A DNA stretch of 64,000 bases from Pseudomonas sp. R5-89-07 (lineage in GTDB: Bacteria > Pseudomonadota > Gammaproteobacteria > Pseudomonadales > Pseudomonadaceae). Numbering within the stretch: the first letter of the stretch is position 1; every line of letters starts with the position of its first letter. Location of the stretch: the NCBI RefSeq assembly GCF_003851685.1, contig NZ_CP027727.1, positions 4,774,001 to 4,838,000 on the forward strand. The letters are read 5' to 3'. The notes below the pieces were generated by a model, which was given only the letters and a program-made list of their open reading frames with translations, was not told the DNA's origin and did not search any database. The translations under genes were made by a program, and so were the position numbers. Of the stretch, positions 55,443 through 64,000 are shown piece after piece.

Positions 55443-56174
55443 TTACTTGGCACCCAGTGCCAGTTTGGCAACTTGTGGCGCCGGCTGGTAGCCCGGAATC
55501 ACCTGGCCGTCGGCCAAAACGATGGCCGGTGTACCGTTCACGCCGATGGACTGGCCCAGGGCGAATTGCTTGGAAACCGGGTTGGCACATTTGGCTGCCT
55601 TGATTTCCTTGCCGTCGACCATCTTGTCCATGGCCGCTTTCTTGTCGGCCGAGCACCACACCGCCTGCAACTGCTCATCCCCCGGCGAGCCCAGGCCCTG
55701 GCGCGGGAACGCGACGTAGCGTACTTCCACGCCCAGTTTGTTCAGCGCAGGCACTTCGGCGTGCAGCTTGTGGCAGTACGGGCAGGTGGTATCTGTGAAC
55801 ACGGTGATGTGGGTCTTGGTTTCGCCGATGGCCGGGTACACCACGGTTTCAGCCACCGGAATACCGTTGATCAGCTTGGACACGCCCAGGCGTTCGGCTT
55901 TCTCGGTCAGGTTGACGGGCTTGCCGTCCTTGAGCTGGAACAGGTAGCCCTGAACGATGTACTGGCCGTCGGCGCTGGCGTACAGCACGCGGCTGCCCTT
56001 GAGCTTGACTTCATACAGGCCGGCCATCGGGCTGGCGCTGATGCTTTCGATGGGCGTGTCGAGTTGCAGGTTGACCAGGCTCTTGCGAATGGCCTGCTCG
56101 GCCGCATCATCGGCGACAGCAAAGGTGGAAACCAGCGCAATGGCTGCGGCGGCAATAATCTGGGTCAAGCGCAT
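55443..56174 (-). CDS. dsbC: Periplasmic disulfide isomerase DsbC
   Basis: 243 aa. Signal peptide at 1-21 ('ALVSTFAVADD'), dimerisation domain to about 80, linker, thioredoxin fold with active site CPYC at residues 131-134, a second Cys pair in the inserted helices ('VWCSADKK' and 'AAKCANP'), and the cis-Pro region 'GVNGTPAIVLADG'. Start at 56174 gives the correct signal peptide. Confidence 0.96.
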   Translation of the reverse strand: MRLTQIIAAAAIALVSTFAVADDAAEQAIRKSLVNLQLDTPIESISASPMAGLYEVKLKGSRVLYASADGQYIVQGYLFQLKDGKPVNLTEKAERLGVSKLINGIPVAETVVYPAIGETKTHITVFTDTTCPYCHKLHAEVPALNKLGVEVRYVAFPRQGLGSPGDEQLQAVWCSADKKAAMDKMVDGKEIKAAKCANPVSKQFALGQSIGVNGTPAIVLADGQVIPGYQPAPQVAKLALGAK

Positions 56175-56314
56175 GGGAACTCCTGAAGGCAGATGCAGGG
56201 ACGGGTGCAGGTACGCCGATTGGAAACTGGGGGCTGTGACCGTCGCCTTTGAACCGGCAAAGCCTACCACAGTTGGGCCGCAGGGCAGCCCGTGGCAGGG
56301 TAAATTGGGATTTT

Positions 56315-57211
56315 TCAGCCGCGCGGGTGGTGCTTGGCGTGCATATCCTGCAAGCGCGCCCGTGCCACGTGGGTGTAAATCTGGGTGGTGGACAAGTCAC
56401 TGTGCCCGAGCAGCATCTGTACCACACGCAAATCCGCCCCGTGGTTGAGCAAGTGCGTGGCAAATGCATGACGCAGGGTGTGGGGCGACAGCGTCTTGCC
56501 GATCCCGGCCACCTTGGCCTGGTGCTTGATGCGGTGCCAGAAGGTCTGCCGGGTCATCTGTTCGCCGCGCAGGCTGGGGAATAGCACATCACTGGGGCGG
56601 CCACCAAGCAGTTCGTGGCGCGCATCACGCATGTAACGCTCGACCCACACAATCGCCTCCTCCCCCATGGGCACCAGGCGTTCCTTGCTGCCCTTGCCCA
56701 TCACCCGCAACACGCCCTGACGCAGGTTGACCTGCTCCAGGGTCAGGCTGATCAACTCGGTCACCCGCAGCCCGCAGGCGTAGAGCACTTCCAGCATGGC
56801 GCGGTCGCGCTGGCCGATGGCTTCGCTGAGGTCGGGGGCGGCGAGCAAGGCATCCACGTCGGCTTCCGACAGGGATTTGGGCAGTGGCCGCCCCAGCTGT
56901 GGCATGTCGATTTGCAGGGTTGGGTCGACAGCGATGAGTTTTTCCCGCAGCAGGTAGCGATAAAAGCCACGCACGCCGGAGAGAAAGCGCGCCGTGGAGC
57001 GCGGTTTGTAGTTCTGCTCCAGGCGCCAGGCCAGGTGATCGAGGATCAGCTCCCGGCCGGCATTGATCAACTCCAGGTTTTTCTCCTGCAACCAACCATT
57101 GAACAGCGCCAAGTCGCTGCGATAGGCCTGGCGGGTGTTATCCGACAGGCCCTTTTCCAACCAGAGGGCGTCAAGGAAGCGGTCGATCAGGGGGTGGTCA
57201 ATGGCGGGCAT
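56315..57211 (-). CDS. xerD: Site-specific tyrosine recombinase XerD
   Basis: 298 aa, exact XerD size. Catalytic Arg in 'CGLRVTELISL', Lys in 'GKGSKERLVP', 'HTLRHAFATHLLNHG' (His, Arg), 'LGHSDLSTTQIYTH' (His, Tyr). Resolves chromosome dimers at dif with XerC. Precedes dsbC-hom-thrC on the same strand, the arrangement usual in pseudomonads. Confidence 0.97.
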   Translation of the reverse strand: MPAIDHPLIDRFLDALWLEKGLSDNTRQAYRSDLALFNGWLQEKNLELINAGRELILDHLAWRLEQNYKPRSTARFLSGVRGFYRYLLREKLIAVDPTLQIDMPQLGRPLPKSLSEADVDALLAAPDLSEAIGQRDRAMLEVLYACGLRVTELISLTLEQVNLRQGVLRVMGKGSKERLVPMGEEAIVWVERYMRDARHELLGGRPSDVLFPSLRGEQMTRQTFWHRIKHQAKVAGIGKTLSPHTLRHAFATHLLNHGADLRVVQMLLGHSDLSTTQIYTHVARARLQDMHAKHHPRG

Positions 57212-57250
57212 AGAGGCTCAGGCGAATGAAGGTGATGTGCGACGGATGCT

Positions 57251-57314
57251 ATCGCAGGCAAGCCAGCTCCCACAGGGGGAATGCGCTCCAATGTGGGAGC
57301 TGGCTTGCCTGCGC
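57251..57314. repeat. Inverted repeat of a third REP type
   Basis: ATCGCAGGCAAGCCAGCTCC at 57251-57270 and its complement ending at 57314 around a 16-nt spacer. Related to but distinct from the two other families (core GGCAAGCCAGC). Confidence 0.85.
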
Positions 57315-57335
57315 TGGCCACGACTCGGTTTCAGA

Positions 57336-57749
57336 TCAATCCACAAACCCAGGCAGCACCGGCACCGGGCGCTTGTCGGCATCAATTGCCACAAAACTGA
57401 ACACGCCCTGGATCGCCCGCTCACGGCCATCAGCGCTCATGCTCTCCACAAACACTTCGACTTCTACCTTGAGGCTGGTGTTACCGACTTTGACCACACG
57501 GCCGATCAACTCAACGATGGAACCGGCCGGGATCGCATGATTGAAGTCGATGCGGTCGGTGGAGACCGTCACCAGAGGCAATCGGCAGAAGCGCGTGGCG
57601 GTGATGAACGACACTTCGTCCATCCACGCCAGCGCTGTGCCGCCGAACAAGGTGTTGTGGTGGTTGGTGGTCGGCGGAAACACCGCCTTGGTCACGTGAG
57701 TCACGGACAGGTCGGTGCGGCGCTGGATTTCTTCGAGGCGGGTGGTCAT
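57336..57749 (-). CDS. Acyl-CoA thioesterase, YciA-like hotdog fold
   Basis: 137 aa. 'TNHHNTLFGGTALAWMDEVSFITA' (in part) with the catalytic Asp in 'WMDE', then 'VTVSTDRIDFNHAIPAGSIVELIG' (in part). Hydrolyses acyl-CoA; chain-length preference unknown. ATG at 57749. Confidence 0.92.
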   Translation of the reverse strand: MTTRLEEIQRRTDLSVTHVTKAVFPPTTNHHNTLFGGTALAWMDEVSFITATRFCRLPLVTVSTDRIDFNHAIPAGSIVELIGRVVKVGNTSLKVEVEVFVESMSADGRERAIQGVFSFVAIDADKRPVPVLPGFVD

Positions 57750-57784
57750 GGACAAATACCGGGCATTGGGCAAATTTCAGGCAC

Positions 57785-57809
57785 AAAAAAGCAGCCCGTA
57801 GGCTGCTTC
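57785..57809 (-). terminator. Terminator of the rpsP-rimM-trmD-rplS operon
   Basis: On the minus strand AGCAGCC / GGGCTGCT hairpin followed by TTTTTT, 23 bp after the rplS stop. Confidence 0.85.
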
Positions 57810-57831
57810 TTTCTGCATCGGGAAGCTGGAC

Positions 57832-58182
57832 TTAAGCCAGTTTTTCCTTGATGCGAGCTGCTTTACCGGACAGGTCACGCAGGTAGTACAGCTTGGCTTT
57901 GCGTACGTCACCGCGACGTTTCACAGCCATGCTGTCGATTTGCGGGCTGTAGGTCTGGAAAGTACGCTCTACGCCAACACCGTTGGAGATTTTACGAACA
58001 GTGAAAGCACTGTTCACACCACGGTTACGCTTGGCGATTACCACGCCTTCGAACGCTTGCAGACGCGAACGGTCGCCTTCCTTCACTTTCACCTGAACGA
58101 CAATGGTGTCGCCCGGGGCAAAGGTAGGGATCTCTTTGGTCATCTGCTCTGCTTCGAGTGCAAGGATGATTTTGTTAGTCAT
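57832..58182 (-). CDS. rplS: 50S ribosomal protein L19
   Basis: 116 aa, canonical: '[26 protein letters not shown]' (in part), '[14 protein letters not shown]', '[20 protein letters not shown]'. Last gene of the rpsP-rimM-trmD-rplS operon; located at the subunit interface. Confidence 0.99.
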
Positions 58183-58227
58183 GCTGTGCTCCTAAGGTAA
58201 GTCAATGGACCTACCATCGATACGTTG

Positions 58228-58980
58228 TTAACTATCGTCCCGCGCGAGGATGTATTCCTCGAGCAGCTTCTTCTCTTCTCCAGAAAGCGAGCGGCTTTCC
58301 AGAAGATCGGCGCGTCGTTCATAGGTCCGACCAAGGGACTGCTGTAAACGCCAACGCCGGATGTGTGCGTGATTGCCACTTAGCAATACGTCGGGAACAC
58401 GCTGATCCGCATACACCTCCGGACGGGTGTAGTGCGGGCAATCCAGCAAACCATCCGTGAAGGAATCTTCCTCCGCGGAGTCCGCATGCCCTAAAGCTCC
58501 AGGCAGCAGTCGTGTAACCGCATCTATCAGGACCATCGCCGGCAGCTCGCCGCCAGACAGGACATAGTCCCCAATCGACCACTCTTCATCGACATGAGCT
58601 TCAATAAAACGCTCGTCAATGCCTTCATAGCGACCGGCAATCAGGATTAATGCTTCCTCATTCGCCATGTCGCGTACCGCAGCCTGTTTCAGCTGACGGC
58701 CTTGAGGGGACAGGTAAATCACCTTCGCCTTCTCCCCGGCGGCGGCCTTGGCCTCAACCAACGCGTCTTCCAGGGGCTTGATCTTCATCACCATGCCCGG
58801 GCCACCGCCAAATGGGCGATCGTCCACAGTGTGATGTCGATCCGTCGTGTAGTCTCGCGGGTTCCAACAGGTGAGCTGCAACAGCCCCTGTTTCACCGCC
58901 CGACTGGTGATGCCGTACTCGCTGATGGCGGAAAACATCTCAGGAAACAAACTGATCACTTCAATGCGCAAATTAGCCAC
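58228..58980 (-). CDS. trmD: tRNA (guanine-37-N1)-methyltransferase
   Basis: 250 aa. SPOUT trefoil knot: '[17 protein letters not shown]', '[13 protein letters not shown]', '[12 protein letters not shown]', '[16 protein letters not shown]' and C-terminal '[12 protein letters not shown]'. I choose GTG at 58980, two bases past the rimM stop; the longer frame to 59046 would overlap rimM and lacks family support. Confidence 0.97.
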   Translation of the reverse strand: MANLRIEVISLFPEMFSAISEYGITSRAVKQGLLQLTCWNPRDYTTDRHHTVDDRPFGGGPGMVMKIKPLEDALVEAKAAAGEKAKVIYLSPQGRQLKQAAVRDMANEEALILIAGRYEGIDERFIEAHVDEEWSIGDYVLSGGELPAMVLIDAVTRLLPGALGHADSAEEDSFTDGLLDCPHYTRPEVYADQRVPDVLLSGNHAHIRRWRLQQSLGRTYERRADLLESRSLSGEEKKLLEEYILARDDS

Positions 58981-58982
58981 GC

Positions 58983-59519
58983 TTAGAAGTCCGCGTCCCA
59001 TTCCACCTTCATCTCGCCCGCTGCCAGGTCGACGGCCAACACGCACTGCCCGGTATAGGGCAACAGGCGTTCGCGATCATCCAGGCTGCCAGCGCAAGGC
59101 TTGACCACCATTACATCATTGGCGCCGGTTTCCAGAAGATGATCGATTTTCCCGAGCAGCTGCCCCAGTTGATCAATAACCTTCAGACCTTCCAGCTGGT
59201 ACCAGTAGTACTCGCCGTCGGTCAATTCAGGGAACAGGTTGCGCGGCACGCAGATCTCATAACCAGCCAGAAGACGAGCTTCTTCACGATCATCAAGACC
59301 CTTGAGCTTTGCGACCAGGAACTTGTCGCTCCCGCGTCCACTGACCAGCTCGACCTGTTTCACGCTACCTTCGCGCTTGAGCGTCCAGGTTTTGTACTGC
59401 AACAGGTTCTCAGTCGGATCAGTAAAGGAATACACCTTCACTTCGCCGCGAACGCCATGAACAGAGTAAATCTTGCCGATAACGATCAAATCATCAGCAA
59501 CGGTTGGCGTCGCGTTCAT
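58983..59519 (-). CDS. rimM: Ribosome maturation factor RimM
   Basis: 178 aa. N-terminal barrel '[22 protein letters not shown]' (in part) and C-terminal PRC barrel '[16 protein letters not shown]'. Assists 16S 3' domain assembly with S19. 5 bp after rpsP. Confidence 0.98.
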   Translation of the reverse strand: MNATPTVADDLIVIGKIYSVHGVRGEVKVYSFTDPTENLLQYKTWTLKREGSVKQVELVSGRGSDKFLVAKLKGLDDREEARLLAGYEICVPRNLFPELTDGEYYWYQLEGLKVIDQLGQLLGKIDHLLETGANDVMVVKPCAGSLDDRERLLPYTGQCVLAVDLAAGEMKVEWDADF

Positions 59520-59524
59520 ATTGC

Positions 59525-59776
59525 TCAGGCTGCGGCCTTAGCCGAGTCCTTCAACAACTTGGCAACACGCTCAGAAGGCTGTGCACCAACGCTCAGCCAG
59601 TAGGCTACGCGCTCCTGGTTCACGGACAGGCGGACTTCTTGACCACGAGCGATCGGGTTGAAGAAGCCAACTTGTTCCTTGTGAGAGCCGTCACGTGGGT
59701 TGCGGCTGTCAGTTACGGTCAAGTGGTAAAACGGGCGCTTTTTGGAGCCGCCAAGGGCAAGACGGATTGTTAGCAT
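59525..59776 (-). CDS. rpsP: 30S ribosomal protein S16
   Basis: 83 aa, '[19 protein letters not shown]' and '[10 protein letters not shown]', complete. First gene of the operon. The 251-bp gap to ffh upstream includes a GCCCGCC/GGCGGGT hairpin at about 59957-59973 and a CCCACA/TGTGGG hairpin near 59980-59995; a clear promoter was not picked out. Confidence 0.99.
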   Translation of the reverse strand: MLTIRLALGGSKKRPFYHLTVTDSRNPRDGSHKEQVGFFNPIARGQEVRLSVNQERVAYWLSVGAQPSERVAKLLKDSAKAAA

Positions 59777-60027
59777 GTGAACATCGTTCCTGTAGTCGGT
59801 GCTGCAAATCTAAATGCACAGCGGGCATAGGTGCCCGAAAGGCCGCATATTCTAAGGAATATCCGGACTTTTGCAAATGTCTTTTTCTGGCGCCTATCAG
59901 CGTGCCACTCAGATCTGCTATAGAGCCGTCGGTTAAAACGGCAGGTCAGCGCCCGCCAACGGCGGGTTTGCTGGAGATCCCACATCCCTGTGGGTCGGAG
60001 CACAAGCTGGGCTTGCGCTCGAATACT

Positions 60028-61404
<1,377 letters not shown>

Positions 61405-61638
61405 GCGCGATCCTTTCAGGCCCTATTCAACGAAATGCATTGGTAGACCGAGGTAATGGCAGCCCAGGCTGTGGTAAATCGCTATTAAAAACAGCGCTCG
61501 GCGAGCCTGCGGCGTGGGCAGGTCGCGGATTATAGCGAAGACTGCGCCCGTGCACACCCGCTGTCTGGCCCGGGAGTCTTTCGTGCAACGCGGGTGTGTG
61601 CCAAACTCAGCGCCTTTCGGGCTTGTCTATCAGGATTT

Positions 61639-62451
61639 ATGCTCCCCTTGTCACCCAGTTTGCTACCCAGCCTCGCCGCCGCCATTTTGTATGCCGCTGC
61701 GACCCTCTATCAGGGCACTCGTCTGGCCCAAGGCGCCAAAGCGGACAAGCGTCTGCTGACAGGCCTTGGCGTGCTCGCCCTGCTGGCCCATGCCGCCAGC
61801 CTGTTTACCCACCTGATGACCCCGGTCGGCCTGGGCCTGGATTTTTTCAGCGCCGCCAGCCTGATCGCCGCCGCCGTGATCGCGCTGACGCTGCTGGCGT
61901 GCTACCGGATTCCGGTCGAGAACCTGCTTGTTTTGCTGTTCCCGCTGGGCATGCTCACGGTGCTGCTGGCGCAATTCGCGCCCACCGGCACCGTCCAGGT
62001 GATCGATGAAGAGCCGGGCATCCTTGCGCACATCCTGCTGTCGATCCTTGCCTACGGCATGTTCACCATCGCGGTGTTCCAATCGCTGCTGGTGCTGTTG
62101 CAAGACCATCAGCTCAAGCACAAGCACCCGTCCGGGCTGATCAAGAACTTCCCGCCGCTGCAAACCATGGAAAGCCTGTTGTTCGGCTTTTTATGGGCCG
62201 GCTGGACCTTGTTGTCGCTGTCGCTGATTTCCGGCTGGCTGTTCGTCGAGAACCTGTTCGCCCAGCATCTGGTGCATAAAACGCTGTTGGCCTGCCTGGC
62301 CTGGGTGGTGTTCAGCGTATTGCTGTGGGGCCGCAACCGCCTCGGCTGGCGCGGGCACAAGGCCATCCGCTGGACCCTGGCCGGTTTCTGCCTGCTGATG
62401 CTGGCCTATTTCGGCAGCAAGCTGGTTCGCGAATACATCCTGCATATCTGA
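61639..62451 (+). CDS. CcsA/YpjD-like cytochrome c assembly membrane protein
   Basis: 270 aa, about eight membrane segments. 'LLAHAASLFTHLMTP' and 'ILLSILAYGMFTIAVFQSLLVLLQD' (in part), then 'HKTLLACLAWVVFSVLLWGRNRLGWRGHKAI' (in part) fit the CcsA/CcmC-type cytochrome c assembly domain, though the WWD motif is not obvious. Divergent from ffh, as usual in pseudomonads. CAGGA precedes the ATG at 61639; the longer frame is not needed. Confidence 0.87.
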   Translation: MLPLSPSLLPSLAAAILYAAATLYQGTRLAQGAKADKRLLTGLGVLALLAHAASLFTHLMTPVGLGLDFFSAASLIAAAVIALTLLACYRIPVENLLVLLFPLGMLTVLLAQFAPTGTVQVIDEEPGILAHILLSILAYGMFTIAVFQSLLVLLQDHQLKHKHPSGLIKNFPPLQTMESLLFGFLWAGWTLLSLSLISGWLFVENLFAQHLVHKTLLACLAWVVFSVLLWGRNRLGWRGHKAIRWTLAGFCLLMLAYFGSKLVREYILHI

Positions 62452-62463
62452 CGGGCGGCGATC

Positions 62464-63702
62464 ATGGACAACTTGCCCCTGGGGCCGATGCTCGCCGTAA
62501 TTGCCCTGCTGACTTTATGGGCAGCGCTGTTTACCGCCATCGAAGCCGCGCAGCAACACCTGCTGGCCCTGCGCCCCGGCACCCGCCAGGGCGACAAGGC
62601 TGCCGCACGCCTGAGCTTTCCGCGCCACAGCCTGATCCTGTGCAACAGCCTGTGTCGCGCAGCCGTTGTGATTCTGTGCACGCTGCTGGCGATCTACGCC
62701 TGGGCGCAAAACGGGCCGTGGCTCGGCTGGCTGATCTCCTGCGCCTTGCTGCTGATCCTCGCCGACTACCTGCCCCGCGCCCTGGCGACTCGCTATCCGC
62801 AGGCCATACTGGGTTTTGGTAACACTCTGCTGGGCGTGCCGCTGAAGATCCTCTACCCCGCGGCCTGGTTGCTCAATGGCATCAGCCTGCTATTGCTGCG
62901 CCCGTTCGCGCGCAAGCTGGGCGTGGTGAAAAAGAGCGACGAACCGTCCTCCGATCACGACGATGAACCACCCCATGACGCCGACGAAGAGCGTCTGCCC
63001 GGCATGCCTGGCATCCATGCCCTGGACAACATCACCGTCAACGACATCCTGGTGCCGCGCAGCGAAGTGGACGGCATCAACCTGGATGACCCGATTGAAG
63101 AGATCATCGAGCAACTGCGCACCTCCCAGCGCACGCGGCTGCCGGTGTTCCACAGCGATATCAACCAGGTTGAAGCGGTACTCAATACGCGGCAGATCCA
63201 GCATCTGCTCCCCGACGCCAGCCTGACCAAGGAAGCGCTGCTGGCCGCCTGTCACGACCCCTACTTCGTGCCGGAAAGCACGCCTTTGCAGCTGCAGTTG
63301 CTGAACTTCCACAAACAGCAGCGCCGCCTGGGCATGGTGGTGGACGAATACGGCGAAGTGCTGGGCATCGTTACCCTGGAAGACATCCTGGAAGAAATCG
63401 TCGGCGAATTCGAAAGCGATCAGGCTGTGGATAATCCCCATATCGAAGCCCAGCCCGATGGCCGCTACATCATCGACGGCGCAGCCTCGATCCGCGAGCT
63501 GAACAAAAGCCTGGGCTGGCACCTGCCCAGCGACGGCCCCAAGACCCTCAATGGCCTGGTGACCGAAGCGCTGGAGACCATTCCGGACTGCGCTGTATGC
63601 CTGAAAATTGGGCGCTACCGCCTGGAAATCCTCGAAACCGAGGACAACCGGGTGAGCAAGGTGCTGATCTGGCATACCAGCCATGTGCTCGTTGCCGCTT
63701 AA
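62464..63702 (+). CDS. CorC/HlyC-family (CNNM-like) membrane protein
   Basis: 412 aa. DUF21 membrane domain at about 1-140, CBS pair at about 185-310 ('ILVPRSEVDGINLDDPIEEI' in part, 'RTRLPVFHSDINQVEAVL'), hinge 'RRLGMVVDEYGEVLGIVTLEDILEEIVGE' in part, and C-terminal CorC_HlyC domain to the end. Relatives are involved in magnesium/cobalt efflux. 12 bp after the ccsA-like gene, so the two are one operon. Confidence 0.93.
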   Translation: MDNLPLGPMLAVIALLTLWAALFTAIEAAQQHLLALRPGTRQGDKAAARLSFPRHSLILCNSLCRAAVVILCTLLAIYAWAQNGPWLGWLISCALLLILADYLPRALATRYPQAILGFGNTLLGVPLKILYPAAWLLNGISLLLLRPFARKLGVVKKSDEPSSDHDDEPPHDADEERLPGMPGIHALDNITVNDILVPRSEVDGINLDDPIEEIIEQLRTSQRTRLPVFHSDINQVEAVLNTRQIQHLLPDASLTKEALLAACHDPYFVPESTPLQLQLLNFHKQQRRLGMVVDEYGEVLGIVTLEDILEEIVGEFESDQAVDNPHIEAQPDGRYIIDGAASIRELNKSLGWHLPSDGPKTLNGLVTEALETIPDCAVCLKIGRYRLEILETEDNRVSKVLIWHTSHVLVAA

Positions 63703-63726
63703 CCTCCTGACACCCAGCAATTCAAT

Positions 63727-63813
63727 GTGGGAGGGGGCTTGCCCCCGATGGCGGTGTGTCAGTCTGCTCATCTATAACTGATCTACCGCTATCGGGGGCA
63801 AGCCCCCTCCCAC
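63727..63813. repeat. REPIN, G-rich family
   Basis: Arms at 63727-63749 and 63791-63813, both intact, 41-nt spacer. Follows the CorC-like gene by 24 bp. Confidence 0.92.
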
Positions 63814-64000
63814 ATTTGGAATTGCGGCGCTCCAGCCACTTGTTGTATTTCCATACCCCTTCCTATAATCCCAGCGGCTTACCCAAGCCCTGCCCGACCG
63901 CGTGCTACCCGCACCCAGCGTGTCCAGGCACCGCGTCACCATGTCCGAGCGGTGTTTGCTCCCATCCCGAGCCACCCCGCGCACAACCCTGATCCATGGG
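63814..64000 (+). promoter_or_regulatory. End of window: probable promoter of a gene beyond the edge
   Basis: TTGTAT at 63842-63847 and TATAAT at 63864-63869 with a 16-nt spacer form a good sigma-70 promoter. The 130 bases after it contain no gene I can support; the product must begin beyond the edge. Confidence 0.45.

Overview
The window is a piece of chromosome from a fluorescent Pseudomonas, most likely of the P. fluorescens group. The case rests on high GC content, recognisable Pseudomonas gene blocks (edd-glk-gltR-gtrS / gap; colRS-inaA; groES-groEL-fxsA; recJ / thrC-hom-dsbC-xerD; rpsP-rimM-trmD-rplS / ffh) and many REP/REPIN palindromes of the kind abundant in that group. I see no prophage, insertion sequence, CRISPR array or rRNA. 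The only RNA genes I can support are two near-identical initiator tRNAs.

Layout. 0-1.7 kb: a small ABM-fold monooxygenase divergent from an AraC regulator, with an 11-bp inverted repeat between them. 1.8-8.2 kb: glucose/Entner-Doudoroff block, gtrS-gltR sensor pair, glk and edd on the minus strand, gap on the plus strand, with two HexR-type operators between edd and gap. 8.2-13.8 kb: iron/heme block with an ECF sigma factor, a FecR-type anti-sigma, a TonB-dependent heme receptor, a PigA/HemO-type heme oxygenase and a DUF454 membrane protein, with a strong Fur box in front. 13.9-16.1 kb: a dCache chemoreceptor with a clear sigma-54 promoter. 16.3-20.6 kb: Lrp regulator, acetylpolyamine-amidohydrolase-like enzyme, ornithine cyclodeaminase and a CycA-like permease; these look like one catabolic unit and are the best candidate for an undescribed pathway. 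20.8-25.2 kb: a YdjA-type nitroreductase, then a di-heme lipoprotein, imelysin-like lipoprotein and DUF1513 protein.

25.2-31.9 kb: envelope block built around ColRS, with a methyltransferase, an InaA/WaaP-like kinase, a 75-aa protein, an LtaS-like sulfatase-fold transferase and a PAP2 enzyme. Two ColR-like boxes sit at the same distance (about 68 bp) before the first genes of the two flanking units. 32-37.1 kb: groEL/groES, fxsA, a HugZ-type heme protein, a DUF481 protein and an alkyltransferase-like protein. 37.2-42.8 kb: ampG, proS, a lipoprotein and dinB with a LexA box. 43-47.6 kb: tandem tRNA-fMet units, then mprF and an AcvB/VirJ-like hydrolase. 47.7-52.4 kb: recJ, yaeQ, a family III CoA-transferase, a DUF3509 protein and a small membrane protein. 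52.5-63.7 kb: thrC, hom, dsbC, xerD, a thioesterase, the rplS-trmD-rimM-rpsP operon, ffh, a CcsA/YpjD-like membrane protein and a CorC/HlyC-family protein. The last 300 bases hold a REPIN and a promoter-like sequence.

Most genes are core metabolism and housekeeping. The accessory interest lies in heme acquisition, the acetylated-amine cluster, the chemoreceptor, and envelope charge control (ColRS, LtaS-like protein, PAP2, MprF). All calls were made by reading the sequence; no database search was run. Start sites were moved from the longest frame wherever a ribosome binding site, a signal peptide or family length argued for it.
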